DNA of 64,000 nt from Cenococcum geophilum 1.58 (GCA_001692895.1 KV748176.1:5051092-5115091), one strand, 5' to 3'. Shown: positions 35,346 to 47,539, counted from the first letter of the stretch. A program made the numbers and translations. Notes: a model not told the origin generated them from the letters alone.

Positions 35346-37149
35346 GCGCGCGCGCACCTAAGGTGGGGGGGGGGTGTCGCTTTTGGGGGGGGTATTAGGA
35401 GGGGTGTCGCTTAGGGGTATCCTGCCAGGAACCTGACAGGACGATCAGGAAATACTAGTTTCCTGTCAGGACCTAACAGGACCCTAACAGAAAGTCAAAG
35501 ATCCTGGTAGGAGCCTGTCAGGACAACCAGGACGATCAGGAAAATCAAAATCCTGCCAGGAGCCTGTCAGGAGCCTGTCAGGACCTCCAGGACCTCCAGG
35601 ACAATCAAAATCCTGTCAGGAGGCCTCCAGGATCTTGGCACCCCAACAAAATGCTGATGAGTAGAGCTTATATAGGAGAAACTTAACTACTACTATAGCC
35701 TTAGTAATGTAACACTAGCTTACTAAGCAGCTATTCTTCTCCATCCTAGTAAGAAGTTTTGGTAGTTTAAGACGTATTAGGCTTTAAGGCCTAAATGGCA
35801 AGAAGCTGTTAAGGACAACTTTAAAGAGTTTACTTATGCTTCACTTAAGAGCAGGCCTCCTGTACTAAAGGTAATAGCTATACGCAGCTCGCTACGCAAG
35901 CGGAAGCCTTATACTAAGTATCAGCCCAAAGACAGTAATTTTAATTAGGGTAAGGAGGTAAGAGATCCTATTGCTAAGGAGATTAATTGCTATCTTAATA
36001 GCCTAGTTATAAAGAGGCTAGTAAGAAGCGATAGAATAAAGATTAATATTAATATAATTAACTGGTGGTTTAACCATCGTAATAAGTATCCTATACTTAG
36101 TTTAATAGCTCTTAATCTTGCTGCAGCGCCGCTAGAAAGTAGCAACCTGGAGCGCAAGTTTAGCGACGCTCTTAATATCTTTACAGATAAGCGCAATAGC
36201 CTCAAGCCTAATATAATTGAGGCGCTTATGCTATTAAAATCAGGCCTATACGAAGGTTTATAGCTATAGGCTTATAGCTAGAGTAATATAAGCAATTAAT
36301 TGTCAAACTAGATCAATCGGGTTTGGTTTAATTAATAGTTATTAAACTAAATAAACTCAGTTTGATATTAATTAAACGTCTAATAAGATAGTTTAAACCG
36401 TTTGGGTTTAGTTTAATAAAAGCACTAGATATACCTAATCCACATACACAGTATAGGTATGCTGCGGCCACTATACAGGCCCCTATAATACAAGACACTG
36501 CTTAAATTAAGACTAAATAAAATGCGTAAACTGCCACCAAAGCATATATAAGGCGTAGGAGAGAGAAAACTGCATTAAATATAGGAGACGGAAGGTAAGG
36601 GCTTAACAGCTACGGGAATAACTATATATAAGGTTATACGAATAAAAACAACAGGTAATAAGCTAGGGGGGCGCAGGTGCCTTTCTAGCGTTTCCTACCT
36701 TTAACACTAGGGGGCTAGGCTAGCCATCCCAAGCCTTAACGGGCTAGAAGTGATGCCGCGTAATATTACTAGACTGTATAGAAATATAAGGGTCACAGGG
36801 GACATAAGGGAGAGGACGCCCTGTAGGAAGACCCTTATAGACAGCTATAGTAAGCTTAAGACCAGGACAATTAAGAATTAGACTTAACGCGGCAAACATA
36901 ACATTTATAGCCAACTCTTAAAGGGCGTATAGCTAACTAGTAAGAACAGGGGAAGAACCAGAGATAATAACAGATTTAGATATAGAAGCGCTAGTAGGAA
37001 CATAAGATATGGGAATAGAAAGCTCCACACAAAATAAGTAGTAATTAGGGTGCAGATATAAGAGATAGAAGTTCTAAATATCCTAGAGAAAGTAGAAACA
37101 GAAGAAGTAAGGAATAATAAAGAGGCAAAGGACCCTCGCTGGGGGTCCG

Positions 37150-40100
37150 CCACCTATCCATTATATAGTATAACTGTGGCAATACAAACTACCGTCTTAT
37201 AAGGCCCTTACTAGACAGTTTAAACCTAGAGAAATACTATATCCTTGCTATATAAGAGCCGTACTATAATACCTATATATAATTAACATACTGCCCCTAA
37301 GAATTCCAGCTCCTATACGAACTAAAAGCAGCCATACGCGTGTGCTTTATAATTAGTAAGACTATTAGCCTATCCTTATAGTTATAGCAGGCAGTTAATC
37401 TAGATATTATAGTTATAACAATCTAGATATATAGAGGACTGGTATAAATTATTAATATATATAACTCTAGGGTTAAAGGGGTCCTATAAATAGAGAACAT
37501 TATATTAGTAATAAGCTTACTTAAAACCGAAGGTATAGAGTCTATCCTATTAGGAGATATAAACCTCCACTACCTATAGTAGGGGGGTATCTACATTACT
37601 GCTAAATGATAGGTAAAGTGCCTACTAAAAGCTATAAACACCTAGGGCCTTAAGCTGGCCACCCCCTTTAGAGTAATTACATGGCAATAAGGATCCGCTA
37701 GAAGTATAATTAACCTTATATTTATAGACGAAGGCCTATACTAAAGACTTAAAAGGTATAACCCTAAAGAAGAATAGGCACTTATTTTAGACCATATCCC
37801 TATCCAAATATAGCTAGATTTAAACATTAAGGCGTAACTAAATAGCAAAAGATATATAATAAGGATGCTTAAGGCAAATAGCTTCCTTAATATAGTTAAA
37901 TAATAACTCTAAGACCTAGAAGAAATCTACCTAATACTAAACGAGTAAGGCTTATTAGCTACCCCTAAGGAAATTAACTAAAGATTAGAAAGGATCTAGG
38001 CAGCAATTAAAAATGGGTTAAAAGAGCACTGCCCGGTCTTAAGACCGGGCCCCTATACGCGACACGTATAGTCCGCATAATACGCGGTTCTTATAGCTAG
38101 CTAATAACGAGTAAGAAGGAAATACTTAATTAGCCACAACCCTAAAGATAAGAGACGATATAAAGATACAAGAAACTAGCTAAAGAATACCCTAAAAAAA
38201 GAAGCAAGGAATAACTGGAGATAATTTATAAATAAGCATACTTTTAACCTAAGCCTCCCCTATAATAAGGGCCTGTGGGCTATAGCAAAATAGGCAAAGA
38301 AAAAGGTAGGGCAATTAGTAGAAGACCTATACCTACCACCCCTATAAAGAGCAGGGAAATTATAGGCCACTAATAATAATGATAAGAAGGTAAAGATTCT
38401 TATAGAAAGGTTCTTCCCCTAACTAGCTCTAGTAGACCTTAGTAACATTATAGGTAAAATACTAGTAACTCGCCTGTGGGTCAACAGCGATATAATAATA
38501 GAGGAAATGGCCAGAACTATTAGCCGCCTTTTAAATAATATAGTACTAGGACTAAATAAGATTCTAAATAAGGCCCTAAAGACCTATGGTTTACTTATAG
38601 CACCCTAGCTTACAGATATAGCTAGAGTATACTTTGCTATAGGCTACTACCAATAACTTAGAAGATCTATAATAACGGTTGTCTTATAAAAAGAAGGTAA
38701 AATAGATTACTTAATTCTAGGAAGCTACCGCCCTATTACCTTAGAAAACACCCTTAGCAAGATCTTAAAAAAGGTAATAGCGGACTATATAGCAGATACG
38801 GCTAAGGAATATACCCTACTACTATAGAGCTAAATGGGGGTAAGAAAGAACCGCTTAACACTATCAGCACTTATGCTACTCGCTACTACCATTAAATCTG
38901 CATAGGCGATGCAAAGGGACTTTATAGTATTAATACTTAGCCTAGATATTAGTGGCGCCTATAACAACGTACCCCACGAGCGTCTCCTATATATCCTTAG
39001 GGTAAAAGGCTTCCTAGAATGGATTATATAATTTGTTTAAGGGTTTATAGGTTAGAAAGAAATATTATTAGTCTTTAGCGGATACTAAAGCCCCCCTATC
39101 GCAGTTGTAACAGAAATACTATAAGGATTACCCCTCTCGCCTATACTCTTCCTTTTCTTTATAAGCAACCTACTTAACTCCTTTAAGAAAGGGGCAACCT
39201 AGGGGATAGGCTTTATTAATAATATAAACCTAATTATATACGGGCTAACAGCCGCAGAGAATTGCAGAATACTAGAGAAAGCTTATAATACCTATATAGA
39301 ATAGGTAAGACGATATAGAGTCTAATTCTTACCAGAGAAATACTAGCTAATCTATTTTATAAGAAAACGCAATTAATCTACAGATCTTTAGCACATAATT
39401 TATATTTAAGGCTTTAGGGGTTAACCAGTTTAGGGCCTAAGGGTATTAGAAGTATAGGTTAATAGTAAGCTCTGGTAAAGCGTATATGCGGTATAAGCGG
39501 CCTATAAGGGCCAAGTATAGTATATCGCATTATCCAGGATCGTTAATTCTATATAGGGTCTATACTTTTAGAGGTCACGCCTACTATATATAGTAGTTAT
39601 CCGGCCAACCATAACGTATAGGTCTAGTATTTAGGCCATTAAAGAATTTAAGAAAGGCCCCCCTAAGTTACTCCTTAAACCACTCTAAAAGGTCTAAATA
39701 GCCTGCCTTTAGAGTATAATAGGCGCATATAAGCGAACAGCCATAGCACTGCTTAAGAAGGAAGCCAATATTCCCCCCCTATAACTATATATTAAAGCCG
39801 CTGTAATATAAAGGGCGTAAAATAAATATAACTCTAATGTTATAAAGTATATTAAAACACGCCTAAATAAACTGTAAAGGGACCCTAGGGCGCCCTATAG
39901 GAGAATAAACTAACAACCCTAAAGTAGGGAAGACATATTAGAGAAACAAGTAAAGAAAGTTAAATAAAAATGGTGCTGCTTTAGGGCCTAGGCCTATATA
40001 AAGGAGGAAGGGAAACGCGTAAGAGGCTAGTAAAGATAATAGTAAGAAAAAGAAAGGAGCTAAAGTAGAGTATAAAAGAATACTAGGAAACTATCTACTG

Positions 40101-40590
40101 TAATATAATACTGGTTAGACTAACGCTAGAAAGGTATATAGGAGTTAAAGGTATAGAGGCTAACTAAGGCAAGAAGAACCTAAGCCGTAGCATAGTTAAC
40201 GCTATAGGGGGTAAATACCCTAGGGCTCTAAGAAGGCCTAATAAAGGCAGAAAATATAATAGCAATACTTTTAAGAATAGAAATAATAGGACTAAAAGAC
40301 TAGCTTTACTCGGTGGGTATCCTAGTAGGTAGCCCAAAATATAAATGTAGCTAGCTAAGATAGATACCAAAATATATAATACTATTATGCCCCTTATGCA
40401 CTAATTAAGGAGTAATGCTTTTAATAGCTAGTATAGAGAACTATAATATACTGCTCTTAATATAAAAAGGCCTTAAGGCGGTTACCTAGTAGCTTATTAG
40501 CTAAAATATACTAAACNAGTTCNNGGTTATAANGGAAATAGTAATANAGGGTNNNNGNGGCNAGNAANNGGCGCCCNCTAATAACTCTAT
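37150..40590 (+). pseudogene. LINE ORF2: endonuclease and reverse transcriptase, broken
   Basis: Plus strand. AP-like endonuclease with GDINLHH near 37553-37575 and a DHIPIQ box near 37785-37805; RT from about 38690 (SYRPITLENTLSKI, then LDISGAYNNVPHERLL, then QGLPLSPILFLFFI, then FINNINLI in place of the F-DD box) to about 39350. A downstream region to 40590 probably held the RNase H; it contains unresolved bases near 40517-40577. The DD of the catalytic box reads NN, an expected G-to-A outcome. Many stops. The family copies RNA into DNA at the nicked target. Confidence 0.85.
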
Positions 40591-40871
40591 AGTAGTAGAG
40601 TAAAGTATATAATACTAGCGCATCCGTAGGCTTGTTACGGCAGCAGTAGTTCCTAAGGAGGTTAAAAAGTAAGGTAGTAGAAGCACTACAGGTAACTTGC
40701 AGGCGCCTCGTAGGCGCCTTATAGGCGAGTCCTAAAAGGCAGGGAGATGGATTACGGGGTTTTCTTAAATAGAGTTTTCTCCCTATATGTATATAAGGAG
40801 TAGTCTGCGTGGGCCTAATAGGGATCCAAATCAGACGTTAAGCAATAAATTATTATTAATAAGGAACTAGT

Positions 40872-43800
40872 TAAATGCCTTTTTTTACTATTTATATAGA
40901 TTATAAGGATGTATTTTTAAAAGCGGCCTTAAATAAGTTACCCCCTTACCGGATATATAATTATAAGATTTAATTAGAAGCCAATAACTCGCTAGGCTAT
41001 AGCCCCCTCTACTATTAATTAATGAATAAGCTAAAAGTAATAGAGTAGTACTTAATTAATAACCTAGATAAAGGGTTTATTAAGCCAAGTTAAGCCCCTT
41101 TTACTTCCCCTATTTTATTTATAAAAAAGCCTAATAAAGGCCTTTGTTTTTATATTAACTATTAAAAGCCAAACGCTATTACTTAAAAGAACCAGTATTC
41201 TATTTCTTTAATTAATAAGACCCTTATATATCTAAGCTAGGTAAAGATCTTTACTAAACTTAATATCCGCTAAGCTTTCTACTAAATTAAGATAAACCCT
41301 ATATCTAAAGATTTAATAACGTTTTATACTCGTTATAGTTCCTATAAATATAAAGTTTTTTCTTTTAGACTAATAAACGGACTAGCTATATACTAAAGGT
41401 ATATAAATAATGTTCTTCTTAATTACCTTAATAAATTCTATATAGTATACCTAGACGATATTCTTATATACTTGGATAACGAACTTAAGTATTAAGTTTA
41501 TATTAAGAAGGTTTTAGAGAGACTACGGAATATAGGCTTATAAGTTAATATTAAGAAATATAAGTTTGGGGTAAAACGTATAAAATACTTTAGGTTTATT
41601 ATAACTATAAAAGGAATTAAGGTTAACCCTAAAAAGGTAAAGGCAATTTATAACTAGAAGCCCCTTTATATAGTAAAAGAAATCTAATCCTTCCTTAGCT
41701 TTTGTAACTTCTACTATTAATTTATTTATAACTACGGAATTATAGTAAAACCTCTTATACGACTAACTAGGAAGGATACGCCTTTTATCTTTAATAATAG
41801 CAATATAGAAGCTTTTAAAGAGATAAAGGATTAGCTTATCTCTTCCCTAATCCTTTATTACTATAACTTAGACCTTAAATTAATGCTAGAAACGGATGTC
41901 TCTAATAGGGTTATAGCGGGAATCCTATTATAGTTATATTTAGACAGCAAATGGTACCCTATTACCTTTTTTTTTTAAAGATAATAAACTTAGCTAAGTA
42001 TAACTACGAAGTATATAATAAAGAAATACTAGCTATTATTTAATTACTCTTATAATAGTATGTAGAGCTTAAAGGTATAAACTCCCGGATTAAGATATAT
42101 ATAGATTATAAAGCCCTAGAGTACTTTATAACTATAAAGCAGCTTATTAGATAATAAGCTTAGTAGGCTAAAATACTCTCCTAATTCTTCTTTATAATTA
42201 TATATTATTCTAGTAAGTAAAACTCTAAGGCTAATACTTTAACCCAAAGAGAATAAGATGTAAGACTCTAGGATAAGCTAAAGACCTAATATTAGATACG
42301 CGCCCTCCTTTATCTAGAATAGCTTAACCTACGGATCCTTAAGGAGCTAGACTTCTAGTAAAATAAGCTAGCACTAATAGAAGAGTCCTTAGATAAGCTA
42401 ATAGGGCTAATTAACCGCCTTTTAACTATAAACCGCACGGCTAACGCCCTATAGGCCCTTCGCGATTAAGCTATAAAAGGAGACCCTAATTTTAAGATAG
42501 AGGAAGGATTGCTCCTATACTAGGAGTGGCTTATAATTCCTAACGTTAATAATTTATAGATAAAACTAATCCGTAAAGCTTATTACTAAGTCTTTATAGT
42601 ATACCCCAGTAAGAAGAAAACCCGTAAAATTATTAACTGCCGCTATTACTAGCTAAGAATAGTTATAGATATTAATTAATATATATAGAACTGTGAGGAC
42701 TGCTAGAGAGCTATAACCCTATAAGATAAAACCCTAAGACTACTTAAGCCACTTTTAATACTAAAGCGCCCTTAGTAGTATATCTTTATAAACTTTTATA
42801 AACTACCTATAAACCGTGACGGATATAATATAGTTATAGTTATAGTTAACCGTTTTGGTAAACGCCTATTTTTAATTCCCTGTTATAAGAATATTAATAC
42901 TAAAGAGAAAGCCTGGCTATATATTTACTACATCTATTAAATTTACGGATTACTAAATACAATTATATCTAATTATAGGCTATAGTTTATATTAGCCTTC
43001 TAAAATAAGTTTACTTAGATTTTAGGTATTAAGCTAAAGCTTTTTATAGCTTACCACCCCTAGATAGACGGTTAGATAGAAATTGTAAATTAGTACCTGG
43101 ACTAGAGGCTTAGGTCCTTTATTAATTACTTCTAGGATAACTGGTTTAAACTGCTACCCTTAATAGACTACGCCTAAGCAATCCTACCCTATAACTTTAT
43201 AGGGTTTGCCCTAATTTAGCTGGAAATAGGATACTTACCCCATATAAGCTTTAACTAGAAAAGGCTGGAAGAACCCTAAACTATATAAGAAAAGTTATCC
43301 TATAGTGAGGCCTAATAGTACGCTAAGCGCTTAGAGGAAGCCTAAATAGTAGCCTATAAGAACCTAGAAAAAGCCTAAAGATTAATAAAATAGTAGGCAA
43401 ATAAATACTACTAAGAGCCTAACTTTGCCCCTAGCGATATAGTTTAGGTTATAATAAGGAATTAGAAAACTAAACGACCTAGCTGTAAGCTGGACTACTA
43501 GATAGTAGGGCTATATAAGGTCCTTAAGAAGATAGGTAACTTATATAAGGTAAAGCTCCTAGATTTAATTAGGGTGCACCCTATCTTTTTGCTAGATAAG
43601 CTATAGAAAGCTATAAATAATCTATTGCCCAGATAAAAGAATGAGCCTCCCCTACTAATTTAAGTAAACGGTAATAATAAATAGGAAGTTAATAAAATAC
43701 TGGCCTATAAGATAGTACGGGGAATATTAAAATACTATATTTAATAGAAGGGCTATAACCCGGACCTAACCTAGTACCTTATATAGAACTTTATAGGCTA

Positions 43801-43960
43801 CCCCTAGAAGCTTAAAGAGTTCTATAACTAATACCCTAATATATTTAGACCCCTAAAGTACCTAGATAAGTAAATAGAATATTAGTATAATAAAGATAAT
43901 AGGTTACTAAAGGAGTATAGGGATAAGAATGCCCTAAAGCCCTAATACAGCTGTTTGTTA
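40872..43960 (+). pseudogene. C pol: RT to chromodomain (fossil)
   Basis: Plus strand. RT about 41090-41560 with KPNKGLCFYINY and the YLDDILIY box near 41440-41470; RNase H about 41870-42260; integrase about 42640-43170 (zinc-binding end, then VNRFGKRLFLIPCY type); chromodomain about 43640-43850. The wording is very close to element A. Many breaks. Confidence 0.88.
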
Positions 43961-44258
43961 AATTCTGCTATATTCTGCCGTTTTCTGCTAGTACTATAAA
44001 ACTTTAGATATTTAGAAACTTTAACCGCCGGTTAAAGTTGTTTAATTAGTTAGATCCATGCTAAGACTTTTAGCGGCTACTTTTTCTAGCCTAGCACTTT
44101 TACTTAACCTATAATTGCCTTTTATACTTAGTCCGGACGTACTTATATCCCCTTTTCCTCCTTATCTTATATTCTATAATCTTATGTTTTTATAAGCCTA
44201 GTGCTACTTTATCTCTAACTAAGCTTAAAGGCAGGCTTTCTTTTAAAGAGGGGGGTGA

Positions 44259-44471
44259 TGTAACGGCGCTATCGCATATTACCTGCCAAATTTTGCCATA
44301 TTCTACTAACCTGCGATTAGCTCGCCTAGAGCTAGCGCCTTAGCGACTTGCCTTATATATTTGTTTATATCGGTCTTAGCAACCCCCTTTTTTCCTTCTC
44401 CTTAGTTTAGTATCTTCGTAATATAGTATTCTACAAGCTTTGGCTTAGAAGCATTTATACAAGCCGTAATA
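44259..44471 (+). repeat. 3' LTR of C
   Basis: 213 bp, TGTAACGGCG... to ...GCCGTAATA, preceded by the polypurine tract and followed by TSD GTTAC. Confidence 0.92.
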
Positions 44472-44476
44472 GTTAC

Positions 44477-47285
44477 TAAGTTAGTAGAAATAGATAAATG
44501 TATATAAGGTGTTACGGGGGTATCCTATAATAGTACCCCCCCTTTAAACTTAAGCTTCTACGAGGTAGGGCTATAGTAGTTTTAGGTAGAGTTTATAAAA
44601 GTCTTCTACGGCTTATATAAGCCCTATAGAGTTAATAGGTTCCTATAAGGGCTTAATAAAGCCTTTCTATTTTATAAGGTATATATATTAGCGTTTTTAT
44701 TTATTATACTTAATATTATTAATTCTTTTAATAAAGTACTTATTTTTACTATCTACTTTAACTAGTAGGGGAGGGTCCTATATTTATTTAGGCAGGGCGT
44801 TTAATATAGGGGTAATAGGGCGGAGGACTGACATATAGAATATAGGGTAGATTTTAACCGTATTAGGGAGCTTTAGTTAGTAGGTATAAGAGAAGATAAC
44901 CTTCTTAACCTTATAAGGGCTAGTGTTCTTCTAATTAAGCTTCTTAGTAGGTTATTTTATATTCAGATTTCTTATATCTAGCTAGACGAAGTTACTAATT
45001 TAATAGGCTAGTACTAGGATTTGTTTCTTATTTACTACGGCTTTATAAATAGATTAGGCCTATATTATTTCGTTAATAAGAAACTATTATAGTTCCTCTA
45101 TCTTCTTTATAAAATTATTTACTTTTATAACTTATAAGCCGTAATAAGTTAGGCGAGGAATATTACTAAAGGGGTTAAAACCTATTTATAGATGCTAGCT
45201 ATAGTTAGTTAGGAATAGGGAGACCTTTATAGTTTCTAAGACAGAATTATTTATAGTAAACTTAGTAAATATAAGCCAGTTTATCTAGTCGTCCTATAGA
45301 TATAACGTGTATATCCGGATATACTGTTCTATTATAGCGTTTATATATTCCGTTTAATTATCCGTTTCTAGGTAATATATTATAAATAGTAATACTTTAA
45401 TGCGGAGTTAGGTAGTTAGTTTCTTCTAAAATATAAAGAGAAACCAACTACCTTTATTAAAGATAATCGTTTTAGGGAGTTTATAGAGTTTCTATATATA
45501 ATCTAGGAATAGTTAGGCGATAGTAGGCGTTAATATATTAGGGTAGGCGATTAAATGCCTTATCTTAAATAGTTAGTCTATAACTACTATAATATTTATA
45601 TAGCCTTTATTTATAGGGAGGTTAATAATAAAGTTAATTAAGATATCCTTCTATCTTTGGTCCGGAATAGGTAGTAGCTTTAGTAGGCCATTATATATAT
45701 TATATAGAGCTTTAGCTCGTTGGTAGATATAGTAGCTAGAGATATACCTTTATATTATATTATATATATTTAGCCAGTAATACTCCCGTTAGGGTAGCTC
45801 TAAGGTTTTTCCTTAGCCTAAGTGGCCGGCTACTAGTAGGATATATATGTATTTAAGGAGCTTAAGCTTAAGTTTATTATAGTTAGGTATAACTAGGCGG
45901 TTTTAGTAGTATAAGCAATTCCTATAGGCTTTACATTTACTTAAAGAAATCCTTTTAAAGCGTCTAATACTATCTTATATTAGATTAAGCGTCTCTTAAA
46001 TAAACTTATTATTTAGGTATTTATTAACTGTAATCTGTTTAATTAATTAATTAGTTATTTTAAGGATATATACTATAAGGTCTTTAGTAAGAGGATTAAA
46101 TAGTTTAGGGCGGAGTAAGGTTTACTTTTAGTAGGAACGCGCTTTTTTTAGTACTAGTATATCTTATAAGTATTAGGTTAGGGTATTAGGCTTTTAGCCT
46201 TAAATACCTAGGCGGTATATAATTAAGAATTAGAAATAGGAAGGTGTTTTAACTAGTGGGCCTAATAGTGGCTTAGCTATTTTATAGTTATAAAGTAATA
46301 TAGGTTCTTATAGTCGCTAAAGACCTTAATTAGAAATTTAACGCCTTCTAGTTTAGGTCGCTATTATTTAAAATATCTAATAATAGCTAATAATTCCTTA
46401 TTGTAGATCTTATAGTTATATTTAGCTAGGCTTAGTTATTTTAAGAAGTATACTATAGGGTATAATACTCTATCCTTATTATATTAAAATAGGATACTTT
46501 TAGTAACATAGTTAAATAAGTTAGCTTTTATAACACTTATTTAGTTTAGGTTAAAGTATTAGAGTATAGGTGTAGTAGTAAACATAACCTTTAGATAGGT
46601 AAATGCCTTCTTATATTTCTTATTAAAGATAAAAGCTTTATCCTTTTAGGTTAAAGCTATAAGGGGTAAAACTAGGGCGGAGAAGTTATTAATAAACTAT
46701 TAGTCGAAATTAGCAAATCCTATAAAGGCTCTTACGTCCTTAATATTCTTAGGTTCTTACCAGTTTATAATTACTTTAACTTTCTTTAGGTCTATTTATA
46801 TACTATTTATAAAAATAAAAAGCCTAAAGTATAGGACTTCTATTTTATAGAATTTGTATTTATTTATATCTAGTTATAAATTAGCTCCTTATAGGGCTTA
46901 TAAGACAAAATTAACGTATTTCCAGTATTTGGTTAGGTTATTACTATATATTAAAATATCGCCAATATAAGTAGTATAGAAGATGTCTAGATAGGGACGT
47001 AGGGTATTATTTATATAATATTAAAACGAGCTTAGGGCGTTTATAAGGCTGAATAGTATTACTAAGTATTTAAATAATCTATACTAGGTATAAAAAGTAG
47101 TAAGCTATTTATCTCCTTTAGTAATATAGAGGCGGTTAAATACAGAAATAATATTAAGCTTTATATAATAGCGAGTTTTACTTAGTCGGTTTAGTGTCTT
47201 TTATATTAATGGGATTGGATATTAGTTCTTAATAGTCTATATAGAAGTGTATTTATTATTCCTACTATAGGAGGGTATAACCTCT
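44477..47285 (-). mobile_element. Gypsy layer F, truncated
   Basis: Minus strand: after the rest of the LTR (to about 44512) comes a polypurine tract (AAAGGGGGGG on minus), then, reading from high coordinates down, RT starting at a KNQYPIPLI block near 47215, the YIGDILIY catalytic region near 46960-46985, RNase H, integrase, and a chromodomain linker near 44720-44815. The element stops abruptly at about 47285 in mid-RT, so its gag, protease and 5' LTR are missing from this window. It predates C, which sits in its LTR. Many breaks. Confidence 0.8.
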
Positions 47286-47539
47286 CTTAGACAGGAAGTC
47301 ACGGTATAGATAGCTAACATTAGGAAATTTTTTTAGGCACGTTGTCGCAAACGAAAATCGGGGTCTGCAAAACCTGCGTAAGTTGCAATTTTAGTAATTT
47401 TGCGGCGATTTGTAGCGATTTGCAGTAATTTGCTATAAATATATAAGCTACTTATACAAATTACTAAAATTGCAACTTAAGTAGACCCTAATTTTAGCTG
47501 TAATAAAAATATTATAAAATTGTAATAAAAATACCACAA
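47286..47539. other. Non-coding spacer with a large inverted repeat
   Basis: Between truncated F and the minisatellite. No coding signal. Positions 47354-47400 and 47458-47498 are inverted copies with perfect 18-bp inner arms (TTGCAATTTTAGTAATTT) and a matching outer GGGTCT. The loop carries GCGATTT-type repeats. MITE-like, but no target duplication is identified. Confidence 0.55.

Larger units (their letters stand above)
34020..35400. repeat. Minisatellite core, copy 1 (intact)
   Basis: Begins with the palindromic GCCTCTCGCGGAGGC and ends at a (GC)n run plus G-tracts near 35343-35395. It contains two diverged copies of a unit of roughly 430 bp (about 34370-34790 and 34800-35165): GGGGGAGRGGT, TCTCTATGG(C/G)CGTTCGCT, TGCCTCC(T/C)(T/A)AGGAGGCCTTGATTCGAT, then a GGTCGTCTGGYTCTGGCGAC array. 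A decayed, inverted copy lies at 61440-62400. Confidence 0.75.
33680..35646. mobile_element. 1967-bp element with CCTGWCAGG subterminal repeats
   Basis: Flanked by CAAAATG (33673-33679 and 35647-35653); removing it rejoins the hAT coding sequence. The ends are weakly inverted (TTTGTGCC versus TTGGGGTGCC) and both subterminal zones (33685-33855, 35415-35635) are crowded with CCTGACAGG/CCTGTCAGG and near variants plus GACCTCCAGGA and GACCATCAGGA words. No transposase. The middle holds tandem arrays (see separate entries). It is almost free of RIP-type change although its host is saturated. Such 7-8-bp duplications with repeated subterminal palindromes are known in hAT and KDZ-type DNA transposons; the superfamily is undecided. 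Confidence 0.72.
31560..36260 (+). pseudogene. hAT transposase, broken and interrupted twice
   Basis: Plus strand. A stretch near 32210-32480 matches the RNase H-like core of fungal hAT transposases (NKNGKLRNFLLAF type, then LDNALNNDTFVEYF with a catalytic Asp). RREAFRDA and ATRWNSTY lie near 32950-33065. After the insertion, AAILLHP is near 35730, and the C-terminal dimerisation domain is at 36063-36250 (WWFNHRNKYPILSLIALNL, then SSNLERKFSDA, ITDKRNSLKP). Many stops and the two insertions at 32503 and 33680 exclude function. The DNA-binding N-terminus is not clear. Confidence 0.85.
31145..36427 (+). mobile_element. hAT DNA transposon nested in LINE ORF1
   Basis: 8-bp duplication GATATACT/GATATACC (31137-31144 and 36428-36435) with terminal inverted repeats TAGTGCTTT(C/T)ATTAAAC. 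The subterminal regions (31160-31270 and 36310-36410) are rich in GGTTTAATTAA-type words in both orientations. The interior encodes a broken hAT transposase. About 5.3 kb, of which some 2.2 kb are two later insertions. Mutated to the same style as the LINE. Confidence 0.9.
30002..36900 (+). pseudogene. LINE ORF1 (gag-like), split by the hAT
   Basis: Frame from about 30002 to 31144, resuming at 36436. Visible are a conserved ORF1 block (VRVGDRLGERI and VKKGRWVDNTV types, about 30690-30820) and CCHC zinc knuckles: CYRCAQWGY ends right at the hAT insertion point, and CCGHYTGP..TRHC follows it near 36465-36505. It is an RNA-binding nucleocapsid-type protein in the family. Numerous stops, mostly at former CAA/CAG/TGG codons, as expected of RIP. 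Confidence 0.75.
29986..40856 (+). mobile_element. Tad-like LINE (non-LTR retrotransposon) nested in C
   Basis: Bounded by the 15-bp duplication TAATAAGGAACTAGT (29971-29985 and 40857-40871), typical of LINEs. It contains a hAT transposon; without it the element is about 5.6 kb. The plus strand carries ORF1 with CCHC knuckles and ORF2 with an AP-type endonuclease and RT. It ends in a short A/T tail (AATAAATTATTAT) rather than a long poly(A). Mutated through most of its length except the first 200 bp. Size and gene order fit the fungal Tad clade; a 5' truncation relative to about 7-kb Tad1 is possible. Confidence 0.88.
5371..44471 (+). mobile_element. Gypsy/Ty3 chromovirus C, interrupted by nested insertions
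   Basis: LTRs of 213 bp at 5371-5583 and 44259-44471, flanked by the 5-bp duplication GTTAC (5366-5370 and 44472-44476). Without the two insertions it carries (B1 at 7154 and the LINE at 29986) the element is about 6.2 kb. Order on the plus strand: gag, protease, reverse transcriptase, RNase H, integrase, chromodomain, polypurine tract AAAGAGGGGGG just before the 3' LTR. The two LTRs differ at roughly twenty sites, all transitions as far as I can see. The leader after the 5' LTR resembles that of element A. Broken throughout (dozens of breaks). It inserted after layer F and before B1 and the LINE. Confidence 0.9.

Noticed and set aside
33680-35646. Assignment of the CCTGWCAGG element to the KDZ superfamily
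   Set aside because: Subterminal repeats and a 7-8-bp duplication fit, but without a transposase or further copies hAT and others fit as well.
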